From Bacteroidales bacterium H5 (GTDB lineage Bacteria > Bacteroidota > Bacteroidia > Bacteroidales > Muribaculaceae), in contig DAAQ01000037.1 in assembly GCA_001701225.1 (NCBI GenBank), positions 1 to 62,522 of the forward strand: a DNA stretch of 62,522 bases, read 5' to 3'. Shown piece after piece: positions 41,391-49,328 of this stretch. Both the position numbers and the translations under genes were made by a program. Each line of letters opens with the position of its first letter. The first letter of the stretch is position 1. The notes beneath the pieces are model-generated. The model made no database searches. It was given only the letters and a program-made list of their open reading frames with translations, and had not been told where the DNA came from.

Positions 41391-42593
41391 ATGGAAGAGA
41401 AACTCGAAATATCCGAAGTGTATCGTGCGGCGCAGGTGCTGCGCGATGTGGCGCGTCATCCGCGCATGATTGGCCCGACCCGCCTCTGTCCCGACGCGGA
41501 GGTCTATCTGAAACCCGAAAACCTGCAGCATACGGGCGCCTTCAAGCTGCGTGGCGCGTATTATAAGATCTCGCAGCTAACCCCTGAGGAGCGCGAGAAG
41601 GGTGTGATAGCCTGCTCGGCGGGAAACCATGCGCAGGGTGTGGCACTGGCGGCTACGGCCAACGGTATCCGTTCGCTGATATGCCTGCCTGCCGGTGCCC
41701 CGATATCTAAAATCGAGGCTACACGCCGCCTGGGCGCCGAGGTGTGCCTGGTGCCGGGTGTGTATGACGATGCCTATCAGAAGGCTGTGGAGCTGCAGAA
41801 GGAGCACGGATATACCTTCATCCACCCGTTTGACGACCTGAAGGTGATAGCCGGACAGGGTACGATAGGGCTCGAGATTCTCGAGGAGATGCCCGATGTC
41901 GAGGCTGTCATCGTGCCCATCGGCGGGGGCGGCCTCATCGCCGGAATCGCCTTTACGCTCAAGCAGCTCAAGCCTGATGTCAAGGTCTATGGCGTGCAGG
42001 CCGAGGGCGCGCCCTCGATGGCCGTGTCGGTCAGGTCGGGCGAGCGCGAGAGGCTTGGTCAGGTGTCGACCATTGCCGACGGTATCGCCGTCAAGGAGCC
42101 GGGCTCGAATACCTTTGAGTTCTGCCGCAAGTATGTCGACGAGATTGTCACGGTGTCCGAGGACGAGATTGCCGCCGCAATCCTGGCCCTGATTGAGCAG
42201 CAGAAGCTCGTGGCCGAGGGCGCAGGTGCGGTCAGCGTGGCCGCGGCCATGTTCGAGAAGGTGCCCATCAAGGGGAAGAAGACCGTGTGCGTGGTGTCGG
42301 GAGGCAATATCGACGTGACCATCCTGAACCGCGTCATCACCCGCGGCCTGGTCAAGAGCGGGCGCAACTGCACCATCAAGCTCGATGTGGGTGACAAGCC
42401 CGGTATGCTCTCGGGCATATGCAATATTCTGGCCGAGAACGGCGCCAACATCATCTCGGTGACCCACGAGCGCAACTCGGACCTTACGTCGATCAACGGC
42501 TGCATACTCAGCATCGAGGTGGAGACCCGCAACCTCGAGCATATAGCCCAGCTCAAGGGCGCGCTCACCGAGGCCGGGCATCATGTGGTCTGA
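41391..42593 (+). CDS. ilvA: Threonine ammonia-lyase
   Basis: PLP enzyme deaminating threonine to 2-oxobutanoate, for isoleucine synthesis or catabolism. The 400-aa protein has the PLP lysine in HTGAFKLRGAYYK near residue 50, SAGNHAQGVAL, the phosphate-binding GGGGLIAGIA and a C-terminal ACT domain (about 325-400, DKPGMLSGICNILAENGANI). The short single-ACT form resembles TdcB/IlvA2. The ATG at 41391 is chosen because an upstream extension contains the promoter. A SPOR lipoprotein follows 16 nt later. Confidence 0.94.
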   Translation: MEEKLEISEVYRAAQVLRDVARHPRMIGPTRLCPDAEVYLKPENLQHTGAFKLRGAYYKISQLTPEEREKGVIACSAGNHAQGVALAATANGIRSLICLPAGAPISKIEATRRLGAEVCLVPGVYDDAYQKAVELQKEHGYTFIHPFDDLKVIAGQGTIGLEILEEMPDVEAVIVPIGGGGLIAGIAFTLKQLKPDVKVYGVQAEGAPSMAVSVRSGERERLGQVSTIADGIAVKEPGSNTFEFCRKYVDEIVTVSEDEIAAAILALIEQQKLVAEGAGAVSVAAAMFEKVPIKGKKTVCVVSGGNIDVTILNRVITRGLVKSGRNCTIKLDVGDKPGMLSGICNILAENGANIISVTHERNSDLTSINGCILSIEVETRNLEHIAQLKGALTEAGHHVV

Positions 42594-42609
42594 AATAATC
42601 CCGCAGGCA

Positions 42610-43125
42610 ATGAAGAAAATCTTTCTCCTTGTGGCCGTCATCGCGGCCATGGCGCTCGGGGCCTGCAAGACCACCGAGGCCAACTATAAGGCCGCATACG
42701 AGGCCGCCAAGATACAGCAGCGCGAGTCGGCCGATATCGACTCGACCATCTATGGCAAGATACGTCGCCAGGGCACGACAATGAAGCTTGCCGTCGGTGC
42801 CGACACTCTGCCCATACGTACCGAGGCCATCGGATATACCGACGGCGGAGGTGCCTCGCGCGAGACGGTGAAGAGGTATAACATCGTCGTAGGGCAGTTC
42901 AAGCAGGTGTTCAACGCGCGCCAGATGCGCGAGCGGCTGATGGCGGGGGGCTATCCCGACGCCTTTATCATCCACACGCGCGAGCCGCTGTATTATGTGG
43001 TGACCCAGACTGTCGCTACTCCCGAGGAGGCGCTGGCCGCATACGAGCGCGTCAAGGCCGACAGGAACATAGTGTTGCGCGACCCTCTCCCCTTCGTCCT
43101 CCGCCCGGCCCATCTGGCGAGGTAG
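42610..43125 (+). CDS. SPOR-domain lipoprotein
   Basis: A 171-aa lipoprotein (MKKIFLLVAVIAAMALGACK, anchor Cys19). The C-terminal half (about 88-165) has the SPOR pattern: RYNIVVGQFKQVFNARQM, LMAGGYPDAFIIH and YYVVTQTVATPEEALAAYERV. SPOR domains bind glycan strands lacking stem peptides at division sites. It lies 16 nt downstream of ilvA and is probably cotranscribed. I chose the ATG at 42610 over one nine codons upstream because it gives the lipoprotein signal. Confidence 0.88.
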   Translation: MKKIFLLVAVIAAMALGACKTTEANYKAAYEAAKIQQRESADIDSTIYGKIRRQGTTMKLAVGADTLPIRTEAIGYTDGGGASRETVKRYNIVVGQFKQVFNARQMRERLMAGGYPDAFIIHTREPLYYVVTQTVATPEEALAAYERVKADRNIVLRDPLPFVLRPAHLAR

Positions 43126-43152
43126 GGGATGCCTTTTTAACACGCTGATTTA

Positions 43153-43189
43153 ACATAAGCCGCTGATATTGATTATCAGTGGCTTATGT
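43153..43189 (+). other. Long hairpin after the SPOR gene
   Basis: A 16-bp stem with one G-T pair (ACATAAGCCGCTGATA with TATCAGTGGCTTATGT) and a 5-nt loop lies 28 nt after the SPOR stop. No T-run follows; it may still end or stabilise the ilvA-SPOR mRNA. Confidence 0.6.
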
Positions 43190-43253
43190 GTTATGGGATG
43201 TTAAAAATATGTTTTATAACATAGTTTTGTGGCAATGTTTTGGAACTATTTTG

Positions 43254-43261
43254 TACCTTTG
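43254..43261 (+). promoter_or_regulatory. -7 box of the micro-ORF transcript
   Basis: TACCTTTG in an AT-rich region; expected start near 43268, 80 nt before the first small frame. Confidence 0.6.
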
Positions 43262-43347
43262 CACGTTCTTTCTATGAAACGGTACAGAACCGGAGGGTTC
43301 GCAGCCGAATCATCATCAATCTATTTATCAACTAAATTTTGTGCATT

Positions 43348-43473
43348 ATGACTGTTAATTTCAAGACATTACGCGCAGATCTCAAACATTTCCTCAACGC
43401 CGTGGGCAACGGCGAGAGCTTCCGCACCACCGGGGACTGCTCGCTGCACCACACCCCCGCCCGCGAGGCTTGA
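43348..43473 (+). CDS. Micro-ORF of 41 aa
   Basis: A reading frame starting MTVNFKTLRADLKHFLNAVG and ending HHTPAREA. It is the first frame in a unit with its own -7 box and terminator. The coding stretch has GC-rich third positions like real genes here, while its leader is AT-rich. The N-terminal half is amphipathic, the rest polar with one Cys and two His. I do not recognise it. Confidence 0.5.
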   Translation: MTVNFKTLRADLKHFLNAVGNGESFRTTGDCSLHHTPAREA

Positions 43474-43486
43474 AACACACGCACCG

Positions 43487-43504
43487 TCTCCCCGGAGGGG
43501 GAGA
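43487..43504 (+). other. Hairpin between two micro-ORFs
   Basis: A 7-bp perfect stem TCTCCCC/GGGGAGA with loop GGAG, between the 41-aa and 30-aa frames. No T-run. Confidence 0.6.
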
Positions 43505-43539
43505 GCCAAGAATGTTTAACCTAAAAAAATGACATCACG

Positions 43540-43632
43540 ATGAAAAAGTTAAACAACACTTATCGCCGTATGCGCGAATGGTATCGCGAGTCGGCAGCGC
43601 TCATCTACCACATCGAGCCCCACCGCATCTGA
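43540..43632 (+). CDS. Micro-ORF of 30 aa
   Basis: A reading frame MKKLNNTYRRMREWYRESAA followed by LIYHIEPHRI. It is strongly basic and probably one amphipathic helix. It lies 66 nt after the 41-aa frame and before the terminator at 43721-43767. A function as small membrane or RNA-binding peptide is only a guess. Confidence 0.45.
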   Translation: MKKLNNTYRRMREWYRESAALIYHIEPHRI

Positions 43633-43720
43633 CAGATGCCCCGGACAGAAATGTGGCGGTCAATATCAGAAAGCATTGAGCGCCCTTTCTAACGAATCTC
43701 ACTTGAATCCGCATATAAGC

Positions 43721-43767
43721 CACCGCCGGACCTGTCGAACAGACAGGCCCGGCGGTGAAATTTTTTT
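43721..43767 (+). terminator. Terminator of the micro-ORF transcript
   Basis: A 16-bp stem with one mismatch (CACCGCCGGACCTGTC with GACAGGCCCGGCGGTG), loop GAACA, then AAATTTTTTT. It ends a plus-strand unit of about 500 nt and may also serve the convergent lyase gene. Confidence 0.9.
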
Positions 43768-43786
43768 GGTGTATTGTGTGGGGGGA

Positions 43787-46700
43787 TTAGTCGAGGGGGA
43801 TGGTTTCCTGCATGTAGATGGCGTCGAGACTCCAGAGGGCGGCGTCGTTGGTTGAGATGGGGAGGGCCTCGTCAATGTCGGCAGGTACCTCGGGGACACA
43901 TACCTTCGAGATGCTGACGGGCTCGGCCTCGGTGTGCTCGGCGCGGGTCAACAGGTCTTGCCATGCCTCGGCGGCCATGTCACGGTCGTTGCGACGCCAT
44001 GCCGAGTAGGCCATGAGGCGTGACACGCGGAATCGGTTGCGCCTTATCTCGCGGGCTTTGCGCTTGTAGTGTGTTGCGTGCTCAAGCCATGCGTCGCGCC
44101 ATGCCTCGTCGGGAATCATCTCCATCATCTCGTTCATAATCTCGAATCCGCCCATGATGGTCATGAGGTGGTTGGTGGTCTGGAGGGTTGAGTCGCACTC
44201 GGTGGTGATGATGCCTGTGGCCGGGTCGTAGCCGAGGGCGAGTGGCCCGGTGAAGAGGCGGCTCGGGAGGGCGCAGATGCTCTGCATCCCGGCCTTTATC
44301 TTGTCGCGGTATTTAGTGTTGCCCGTGCGCTCCCACTCGGTCATCCAGTTTCCGGCGTATGCGAGCCAGTCGGGCCCGAAGCGCAGACGCGCCGGGGCGG
44401 TGCATGGATACTGCTCGCGGGGCTGGGCCAGACGCATGGGGTCGAGCTCGTAGAGCTTGAGGTCGCTGTCGGTGACGTCGCTCATAAGGTCGCCCAGGCG
44501 CTCGTCGGCGGTGAGGTAGTGCATGATGCGGTTGAATCCGGCCTGACTGATGCGGGCCTCCTTGGCCCCGCATCCCCAGTGGCTCACGTTGTGGCGGCTT
44601 CCGAGTCCGGCATTGGGGCCTATATGGTAGACATCTACCTCGGATGCGTGGCGGGTCATGGCGGTTGCCATGCGCCACAGCCCGGGGGAGCCGGTGCGGA
44701 GGAACTGATACCACAGCCAGAGGTTGGAGCCAAGCTCGGTGTTGTCCCATGCGAATCCGCCGACGTCATACTGCCACGAATGGCGCACGGGGTCGTAGGC
44801 GTGCATCACGTCGCCATAATGCCAGAATCCATACCATCGGTTCTGGTCAATGGCTCCGGCATAGAACGAGGCGTATGTGTCGAGCCTGTCCTCGACGGCG
44901 GCGCGGGCCGGGGTCGAGCGGTCGGGGAGGCTCCAGATGCCGAATGCCCTGCGGTCGTGCAGGTAGGCGGGGGTGGGGAGGAGGACATGCTCTGCCGTCA
45001 GCTCTCCGGCCAGAGAGGCGAACTCACCCTTGCCCCGGTATCCCGCCGTGGGTCGTATGGTGAGGGTAGTGGTACGCGCTATGCCGTAGGGGGTGCTCAT
45101 GCCTTCCTGGACATCCTCGTAGCTCGACATGAGCCCGTGTGCGCGCTCGTCGTAGTGTCGCAGGTCCATCGGCTCGGCGTCGGGGCTCCACATCCAAGCC
45201 GTGACGGTGGCCACCGAGTCGCGTGCGCCCGAGACCTCGAGCCCCGAGGGACATGATTCCCAGAAATCCTTCATGGCAACGGCCAGACCCCCGGTGATGT
45301 CTCCGGCAAATACGCATCCCGGAGCCCTCGAGCCACTGTGGGTGCCAATCCATGGCGATGACGTGGTGGCGCGCTTGCGCACGGTGAATCCGTCGGGGCC
45401 CGGCTGCGACAGCCTGTAGCCATCCCACGAGGCCCAGTCGTCGATGAGCGAGCGTCCCGCCTCGTCAAACTCGGCATAATCCGGCACCCTCTCGCCGCGC
45501 ATCTGCATCCGCTGGGCCACAGGCTCATGGCGGGAGTCCCGGTTGCCGGGAAGGGCCAGTATGCGTCGCCCGGTCAAGGGCTGCACCGGCTCGCTCCACA
45601 CGCCTCCGCCGGGCATGGCGAAGGCCACATGGCGGTTGTAGTCGCGCTCGCGCATGGGCACCTCCATCCTGACGCCGAGCGAGCTGATGAAATCCCTGTC
45701 CTGATCGCCGTCATAGACAAACGTATGCACCATCCTGATGTCGGGCGACCCGGCATGAACATAGAGCCTCACGGTCCAGGGGAGGAGCTTGCGGCCGTCG
45801 GCTGCGCGGTGATGTCCCGTCAGCCTCACCACGGCCCTTGCCGCGCCGTTGCGCTCTATCACGGCACTCTCTACCGCAGATGTCATGCGGGAGGTGCGGA
45901 TGAGGTCTCCGGCAGGTGTGTCCTGTATGGATGCGGCGAGTGTGGCCGCGCCCCCGGTCCGTACCCCGCCGCAGACGATGCTGTCGATGAGGTTTGAGCC
46001 CCCGGAAATGGGGATGTAGACCTTCATACCGCCATTGTCGAGCACAATCTGTGTGGATGTCTCTGTGGCCAGAAGGGCCTTGTCGGCCTCTTTTTTCTTT
46101 TTGTCCGCCTTACCGATGCTTACGCTCAGATCTCCGGCTCCCGCGGGGATTGTCGAGGCTATCGCAGCCCATTTCACCGAGCCGTCGGGCCAGTAGGCCA
46201 GGGGCCATGTATCGGATGGGAGCCCGGTGCCGTCGGCCATGAGCCTCAGGGGCGTGGCTGTGGTGACAGTGCCGCGGTCGAATGGGACGCCGAATGTCAC
46301 GGCTGCATCGCTGCGGGGGGTGTCGCCAATCCAGCCCAAAGGCACCTCGGAGGGCTGCAGGGGCTCGCATGTATAGCTGAAATTGGTGATGCGGGTGCGG
46401 CTCAGGGTGGTGCGGAACCCGAACCAGCCCTCGGTCAGGGGCTCGGGGTCGCGATAGTCGACCAGCCTCTCGCCGTCGATGTAGTATTGTGTGCCGCAGC
46501 CGTCTGAGGTGATGCGGATATGGTACCACTTGCCCGGGGTGAGGAGGTGGGCCGAGTCGGTGTATTCGCGCAGTATGGCGGGACGGTATTGCGCCTCGGC
46601 TATGCCGCGCGCATCGCCCGTGTAGCGGCGGAAGCGGGTGGTGGAGTTGTAGTTGCCCCCGTAGCCCATATAGTAGAGCCTGAGGCCGTAGCAGTTGGCA

Positions 46701-47053
46701 AAGACACCTCCGCGACGCGATGCGTTGCGCCAGATGTCGGGCGCGGCGGGGTCTGAGGCCATCCAGAAACAGTTGAGGTCGCTGAGGCGGTCGCCCTCGC
46801 GCCCGGTCACGACCTGTGCGTCATATTCGATGACGGTGCGTCCGCTCATCTTCTCCTTGCGCCACAGTGTGAGGCCCTTGGGGGCGGTAATCTCGGCTGT
46901 GTCGCCGCTGAACGTGACCGAGTGCGGCCCCTCGGACTCGATGCGCCAGTATCGGTCAAACTCCCGACGGTTGAGGCCCGACGGTGCCTGTGCGGAAATC
47001 TGTGTGAGTGTGGCCGTGGTCAGTGCCACAGCCAGCAGTCGGTGCAATGTCAT
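43787..47053 (-). CDS. Exo-rhamnogalacturonan lyase-like (PL26) protein with DUF6250 domain
   Basis: A 1088-aa protein with signal peptide (1-21). Residues about 30-235 resemble the DUF6250 jelly-roll (WYHIRITSDGCGTQYYIDGE). Residues about 240-1088 match the PcRGLX/PL26 type: a beta-domain (TWPLAYWPDGSVKWAAI), a central domain, and an alpha-barrel (RWYGFWHYGDVMHAYD; HGLMSSYEDVQEG). PL26 enzymes cut rhamnogalacturonan I from pectin. Its ATG overlaps the miaA stop (ATGA), an odd pairing of a tRNA-modification gene and a lyase. No SusC/D is near. Confidence 0.82.
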   Translation of the reverse strand: MTLHRLLAVALTTATLTQISAQAPSGLNRREFDRYWRIESEGPHSVTFSGDTAEITAPKGLTLWRKEKMSGRTVIEYDAQVVTGREGDRLSDLNCFWMASDPAAPDIWRNASRRGGVFANCYGLRLYYMGYGGNYNSTTRFRRYTGDARGIAEAQYRPAILREYTDSAHLLTPGKWYHIRITSDGCGTQYYIDGERLVDYRDPEPLTEGWFGFRTTLSRTRITNFSYTCEPLQPSEVPLGWIGDTPRSDAAVTFGVPFDRGTVTTATPLRLMADGTGLPSDTWPLAYWPDGSVKWAAIASTIPAGAGDLSVSIGKADKKKKEADKALLATETSTQIVLDNGGMKVYIPISGGSNLIDSIVCGGVRTGGAATLAASIQDTPAGDLIRTSRMTSAVESAVIERNGAARAVVRLTGHHRAADGRKLLPWTVRLYVHAGSPDIRMVHTFVYDGDQDRDFISSLGVRMEVPMRERDYNRHVAFAMPGGGVWSEPVQPLTGRRILALPGNRDSRHEPVAQRMQMRGERVPDYAEFDEAGRSLIDDWASWDGYRLSQPGPDGFTVRKRATTSSPWIGTHSGSRAPGCVFAGDITGGLAVAMKDFWESCPSGLEVSGARDSVATVTAWMWSPDAEPMDLRHYDERAHGLMSSYEDVQEGMSTPYGIARTTTLTIRPTAGYRGKGEFASLAGELTAEHVLLPTPAYLHDRRAFGIWSLPDRSTPARAAVEDRLDTYASFYAGAIDQNRWYGFWHYGDVMHAYDPVRHSWQYDVGGFAWDNTELGSNLWLWYQFLRTGSPGLWRMATAMTRHASEVDVYHIGPNAGLGSRHNVSHWGCGAKEARISQAGFNRIMHYLTADERLGDLMSDVTDSDLKLYELDPMRLAQPREQYPCTAPARLRFGPDWLAYAGNWMTEWERTGNTKYRDKIKAGMQSICALPSRLFTGPLALGYDPATGIITTECDSTLQTTNHLMTIMGGFEIMNEMMEMIPDEAWRDAWLEHATHYKRKAREIRRNRFRVSRLMAYSAWRRNDRDMAAEAWQDLLTRAEHTEAEPVSISKVCVPEVPADIDEALPISTNDAALWSLDAIYMQETIPLD

Positions 47054-47961
47054 GGTATGATGTCAAGAATCCTTGCGGTGAAATCTTCGTCGGGGAGAGA
47101 GGCCGGGAGCCAGTGCAGGGAGATGGGCGAGATGCGGCGCTCCATGCCTCGGAACCATGTCATCTGCCGCTTGGCAAACTGATGTATGGCAATCTCGAGG
47201 CCGGATGTCATCTCGGGGTATGTCATGGCGCCGGTGATGTAGAGGGTCAGGAACTTGTATTCGAGGCCGTAGTATATGAGGTCTTCGGGTGGGATACCGC
47301 TGTCGAGCAGACGGCGCACCTCGTCGACCATCCCCTCGTCAAGACGGGCGTGCAGACGCTCGGTGATGCGGCGGCGGCGTGTGTCGCGGTCCACGTCGAC
47401 CCCGATGACTATGGCATCTGTCTCGGGATGCGGCTCGGCCTGTGCCGCCGCGTCGGGATGTTCGGCATAATAGCGCTGTATCTCGATGGCCCTTATGGCA
47501 CGTTTGGGGGTGTCGACGTCGGTGACGTTGTGCAGGGTCTTCATAGAGGCGAGCATCTCCGTGAGCTCGGCGAGGGTCTTGCCCGCGAGGGCGGCACGCA
47601 GCCCGGGGTTCTCGGGCACCTCGGGGAGCGCGAGCCCCTTGAGGATGCTCTCGACATACAGTCCCGTGCCTCCGCACACCACCGCCACCTTGCCGCGGGC
47701 CTCGATGTCGGCACGGGCGGTGCGGTAGTCGCGCAGATACTCGTAGAGGTTGTATTTGTATCCGGCGGGGCAGATGTCGACCAGATGCACCGGGATGTCG
47801 CCGTATTCGGCCATATCCTTGCCGGTGCCTATGTCCATGCCTCGGTAGACCTGACGCGAGTCGGCGCTGATGATCTCACCGCCTATTGCGCGTGCCAGGC
47901 TGACTGCACGGCGCGTCTTGCCCGAGGCCGTGGGACCTGTGATGACGATGAGGGGGGTCAT
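47050..47961 (-). CDS. miaA: tRNA dimethylallyltransferase
   Basis: Adds a dimethylallyl group to A37 of tRNAs reading UNN codons. The 303-aa protein has the P-loop GPTASGKTRRAV near residue 9, the DSRQVYRGMDIGTGK motif, and GGTGLYVESIL. I chose the ATG at 47961, which overlaps the upstream stop by 4 nt; a longer in-frame extension is antisense-like. Both ends of the gene overlap neighbours by 4 nt, so the three genes are probably cotranslated. Confidence 0.95.
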   Translation of the reverse strand: MTPLIVITGPTASGKTRRAVSLARAIGGEIISADSRQVYRGMDIGTGKDMAEYGDIPVHLVDICPAGYKYNLYEYLRDYRTARADIEARGKVAVVCGGTGLYVESILKGLALPEVPENPGLRAALAGKTLAELTEMLASMKTLHNVTDVDTPKRAIRAIEIQRYYAEHPDAAAQAEPHPETDAIVIGVDVDRDTRRRRITERLHARLDEGMVDEVRRLLDSGIPPEDLIYYGLEYKFLTLYITGAMTYPEMTSGLEIAIHQFAKRQMTWFRGMERRISPISLHWLPASLPDEDFTARILDIIP

Positions 47962-49298
47962 AGTCCGGCGCCCCCTCCGATGCGGCTGAGCAGACGTCGC
48001 AGGTGGAAGAACGGTTTGTCCTCGTTGAGGTGGGCTACCTTGAGCCACAGCGGCGAGTTGAAGTCGACATCCCACTCGCAGATGCCGTTGAGGCGGAATA
48101 CCGGGCGGTAGTTCTTGACCTTGTAGAGACGGCGGCCGTCGGCGTCGTATGTCTTCCATGCCATCGCCACGGTGTAGAGGCGGTGTATCTCGGCTGCAAG
48201 CATAGGGGATAGCTCGCGGTTGTGCAGCAGCCGCTCAAGCTGCGACAGGTTATACCACTTGCCCTTGAACATCGAGCCGTCGATGTTGTCCTTGTCGTGC
48301 AGGCAGCAGATGTAGTGGAATATGTTATGGGCTCCTGTACTGTCTTCGGAGTAGTACATGAACCGCAGGTCGAAACTATCCGGGGCTATCTGGGCCATGT
48401 CGGCCAGTGTGGTGCGCGCCCACTCGAGGGTAATCTCCCTGTGATAGCTGATGGCGAGGAGGGCCGGGGTGTCGAACTTGGTGCTGTCGGGGATGTCATA
48501 ATACTCGTCAAAGCGGCTCAGGAACACGCTGTCGCCGCAGATGAGGATGTAGCGCACCATGGTCGACGTTCCTCCCTGGCGGTCGTTGGTCTCGATGGTC
48601 TGGTAGTAGTAGGCCCAGAGGGTGAAATAGCGCGTGGCCAGATAGACGATGGATATGAGATAGAATATCACGGGCACCCACCCGAGGAAGAACTTGTCGG
48701 GTACGTTGATGTTGACGTTGATATAGAACGATATATAGTACGTCCATGACGAGAGGGTGAGCACAGCCAAGATTGCCAGCAGGAATGAGCGCTGATAGCG
48801 GCTCTCCTGTGCGAATATCTTGCCTATGAATCCGCGTTCGGTCTCTGTGCCCAGCATCACGCGGCATTTGCGGCATGCCTCATAGCGATGTCCGCGCATC
48901 ATGGCCCAGGCCACGTTGAAGAGTGTGACAGGCGATATGATGAGCACCGTCAGGAATGGTATCTGCCTGTTGAGGAGCTCCGACTCGTAGAACCGGTCTA
49001 CGATGCCGCGCGAATAGCTGATGAGTATGACAACCATTATCACTCCCGACATCACCAGCGAGCGGATGGCTATGGTGGGAAGCAGTGGACATACCGCCGA
49101 ACGTGAACGCAGTGACGACTGGTTATAGAGGCTCAATAACCCTGCCAGGATGAATGTGACCAGTGGCACCATGATGGCCGGGGCGTAGACGCTGACCAGA
49201 TTGGGTATCATGAGGGCCCCGCAGGCCACTATCCAGTTTAGCCACAGGTTAAAGATGGCGGTTTCGTGAGTTATGTTACGGTCGGGCGTATTCTTCAT
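47958..49298 (-). CDS. Multi-pass membrane protein of unknown function
   Basis: A 446-aa protein I do not recognise. The N-terminal half has about seven hydrophobic segments (for example VACGALMIPNLVSVYAPAI and SGVIMVVILISY), interrupted by a cytosolic loop containing CRKCRVMLG. The C-terminal half (about 250-446) is soluble and mixed alpha/beta, ending RRLLSRIGGGAG. It overlaps miaA by 4 nt (ATGA) and follows the DPP-IV gene by 30 nt. It may be a sensor or transport component; no motif decides. Confidence 0.72.
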   Translation of the reverse strand: MKNTPDRNITHETAIFNLWLNWIVACGALMIPNLVSVYAPAIMVPLVTFILAGLLSLYNQSSLRSRSAVCPLLPTIAIRSLVMSGVIMVVILISYSRGIVDRFYESELLNRQIPFLTVLIISPVTLFNVAWAMMRGHRYEACRKCRVMLGTETERGFIGKIFAQESRYQRSFLLAILAVLTLSSWTYYISFYINVNINVPDKFFLGWVPVIFYLISIVYLATRYFTLWAYYYQTIETNDRQGGTSTMVRYILICGDSVFLSRFDEYYDIPDSTKFDTPALLAISYHREITLEWARTTLADMAQIAPDSFDLRFMYYSEDSTGAHNIFHYICCLHDKDNIDGSMFKGKWYNLSQLERLLHNRELSPMLAAEIHRLYTVAMAWKTYDADGRRLYKVKNYRPVFRLNGICEWDVDFNSPLWLKVAHLNEDKPFFHLRRLLSRIGGGAGL

Positions 49299-49328
49299 CG
49301 ACTCTGTATGTAGGTATGCTTAAGACGG

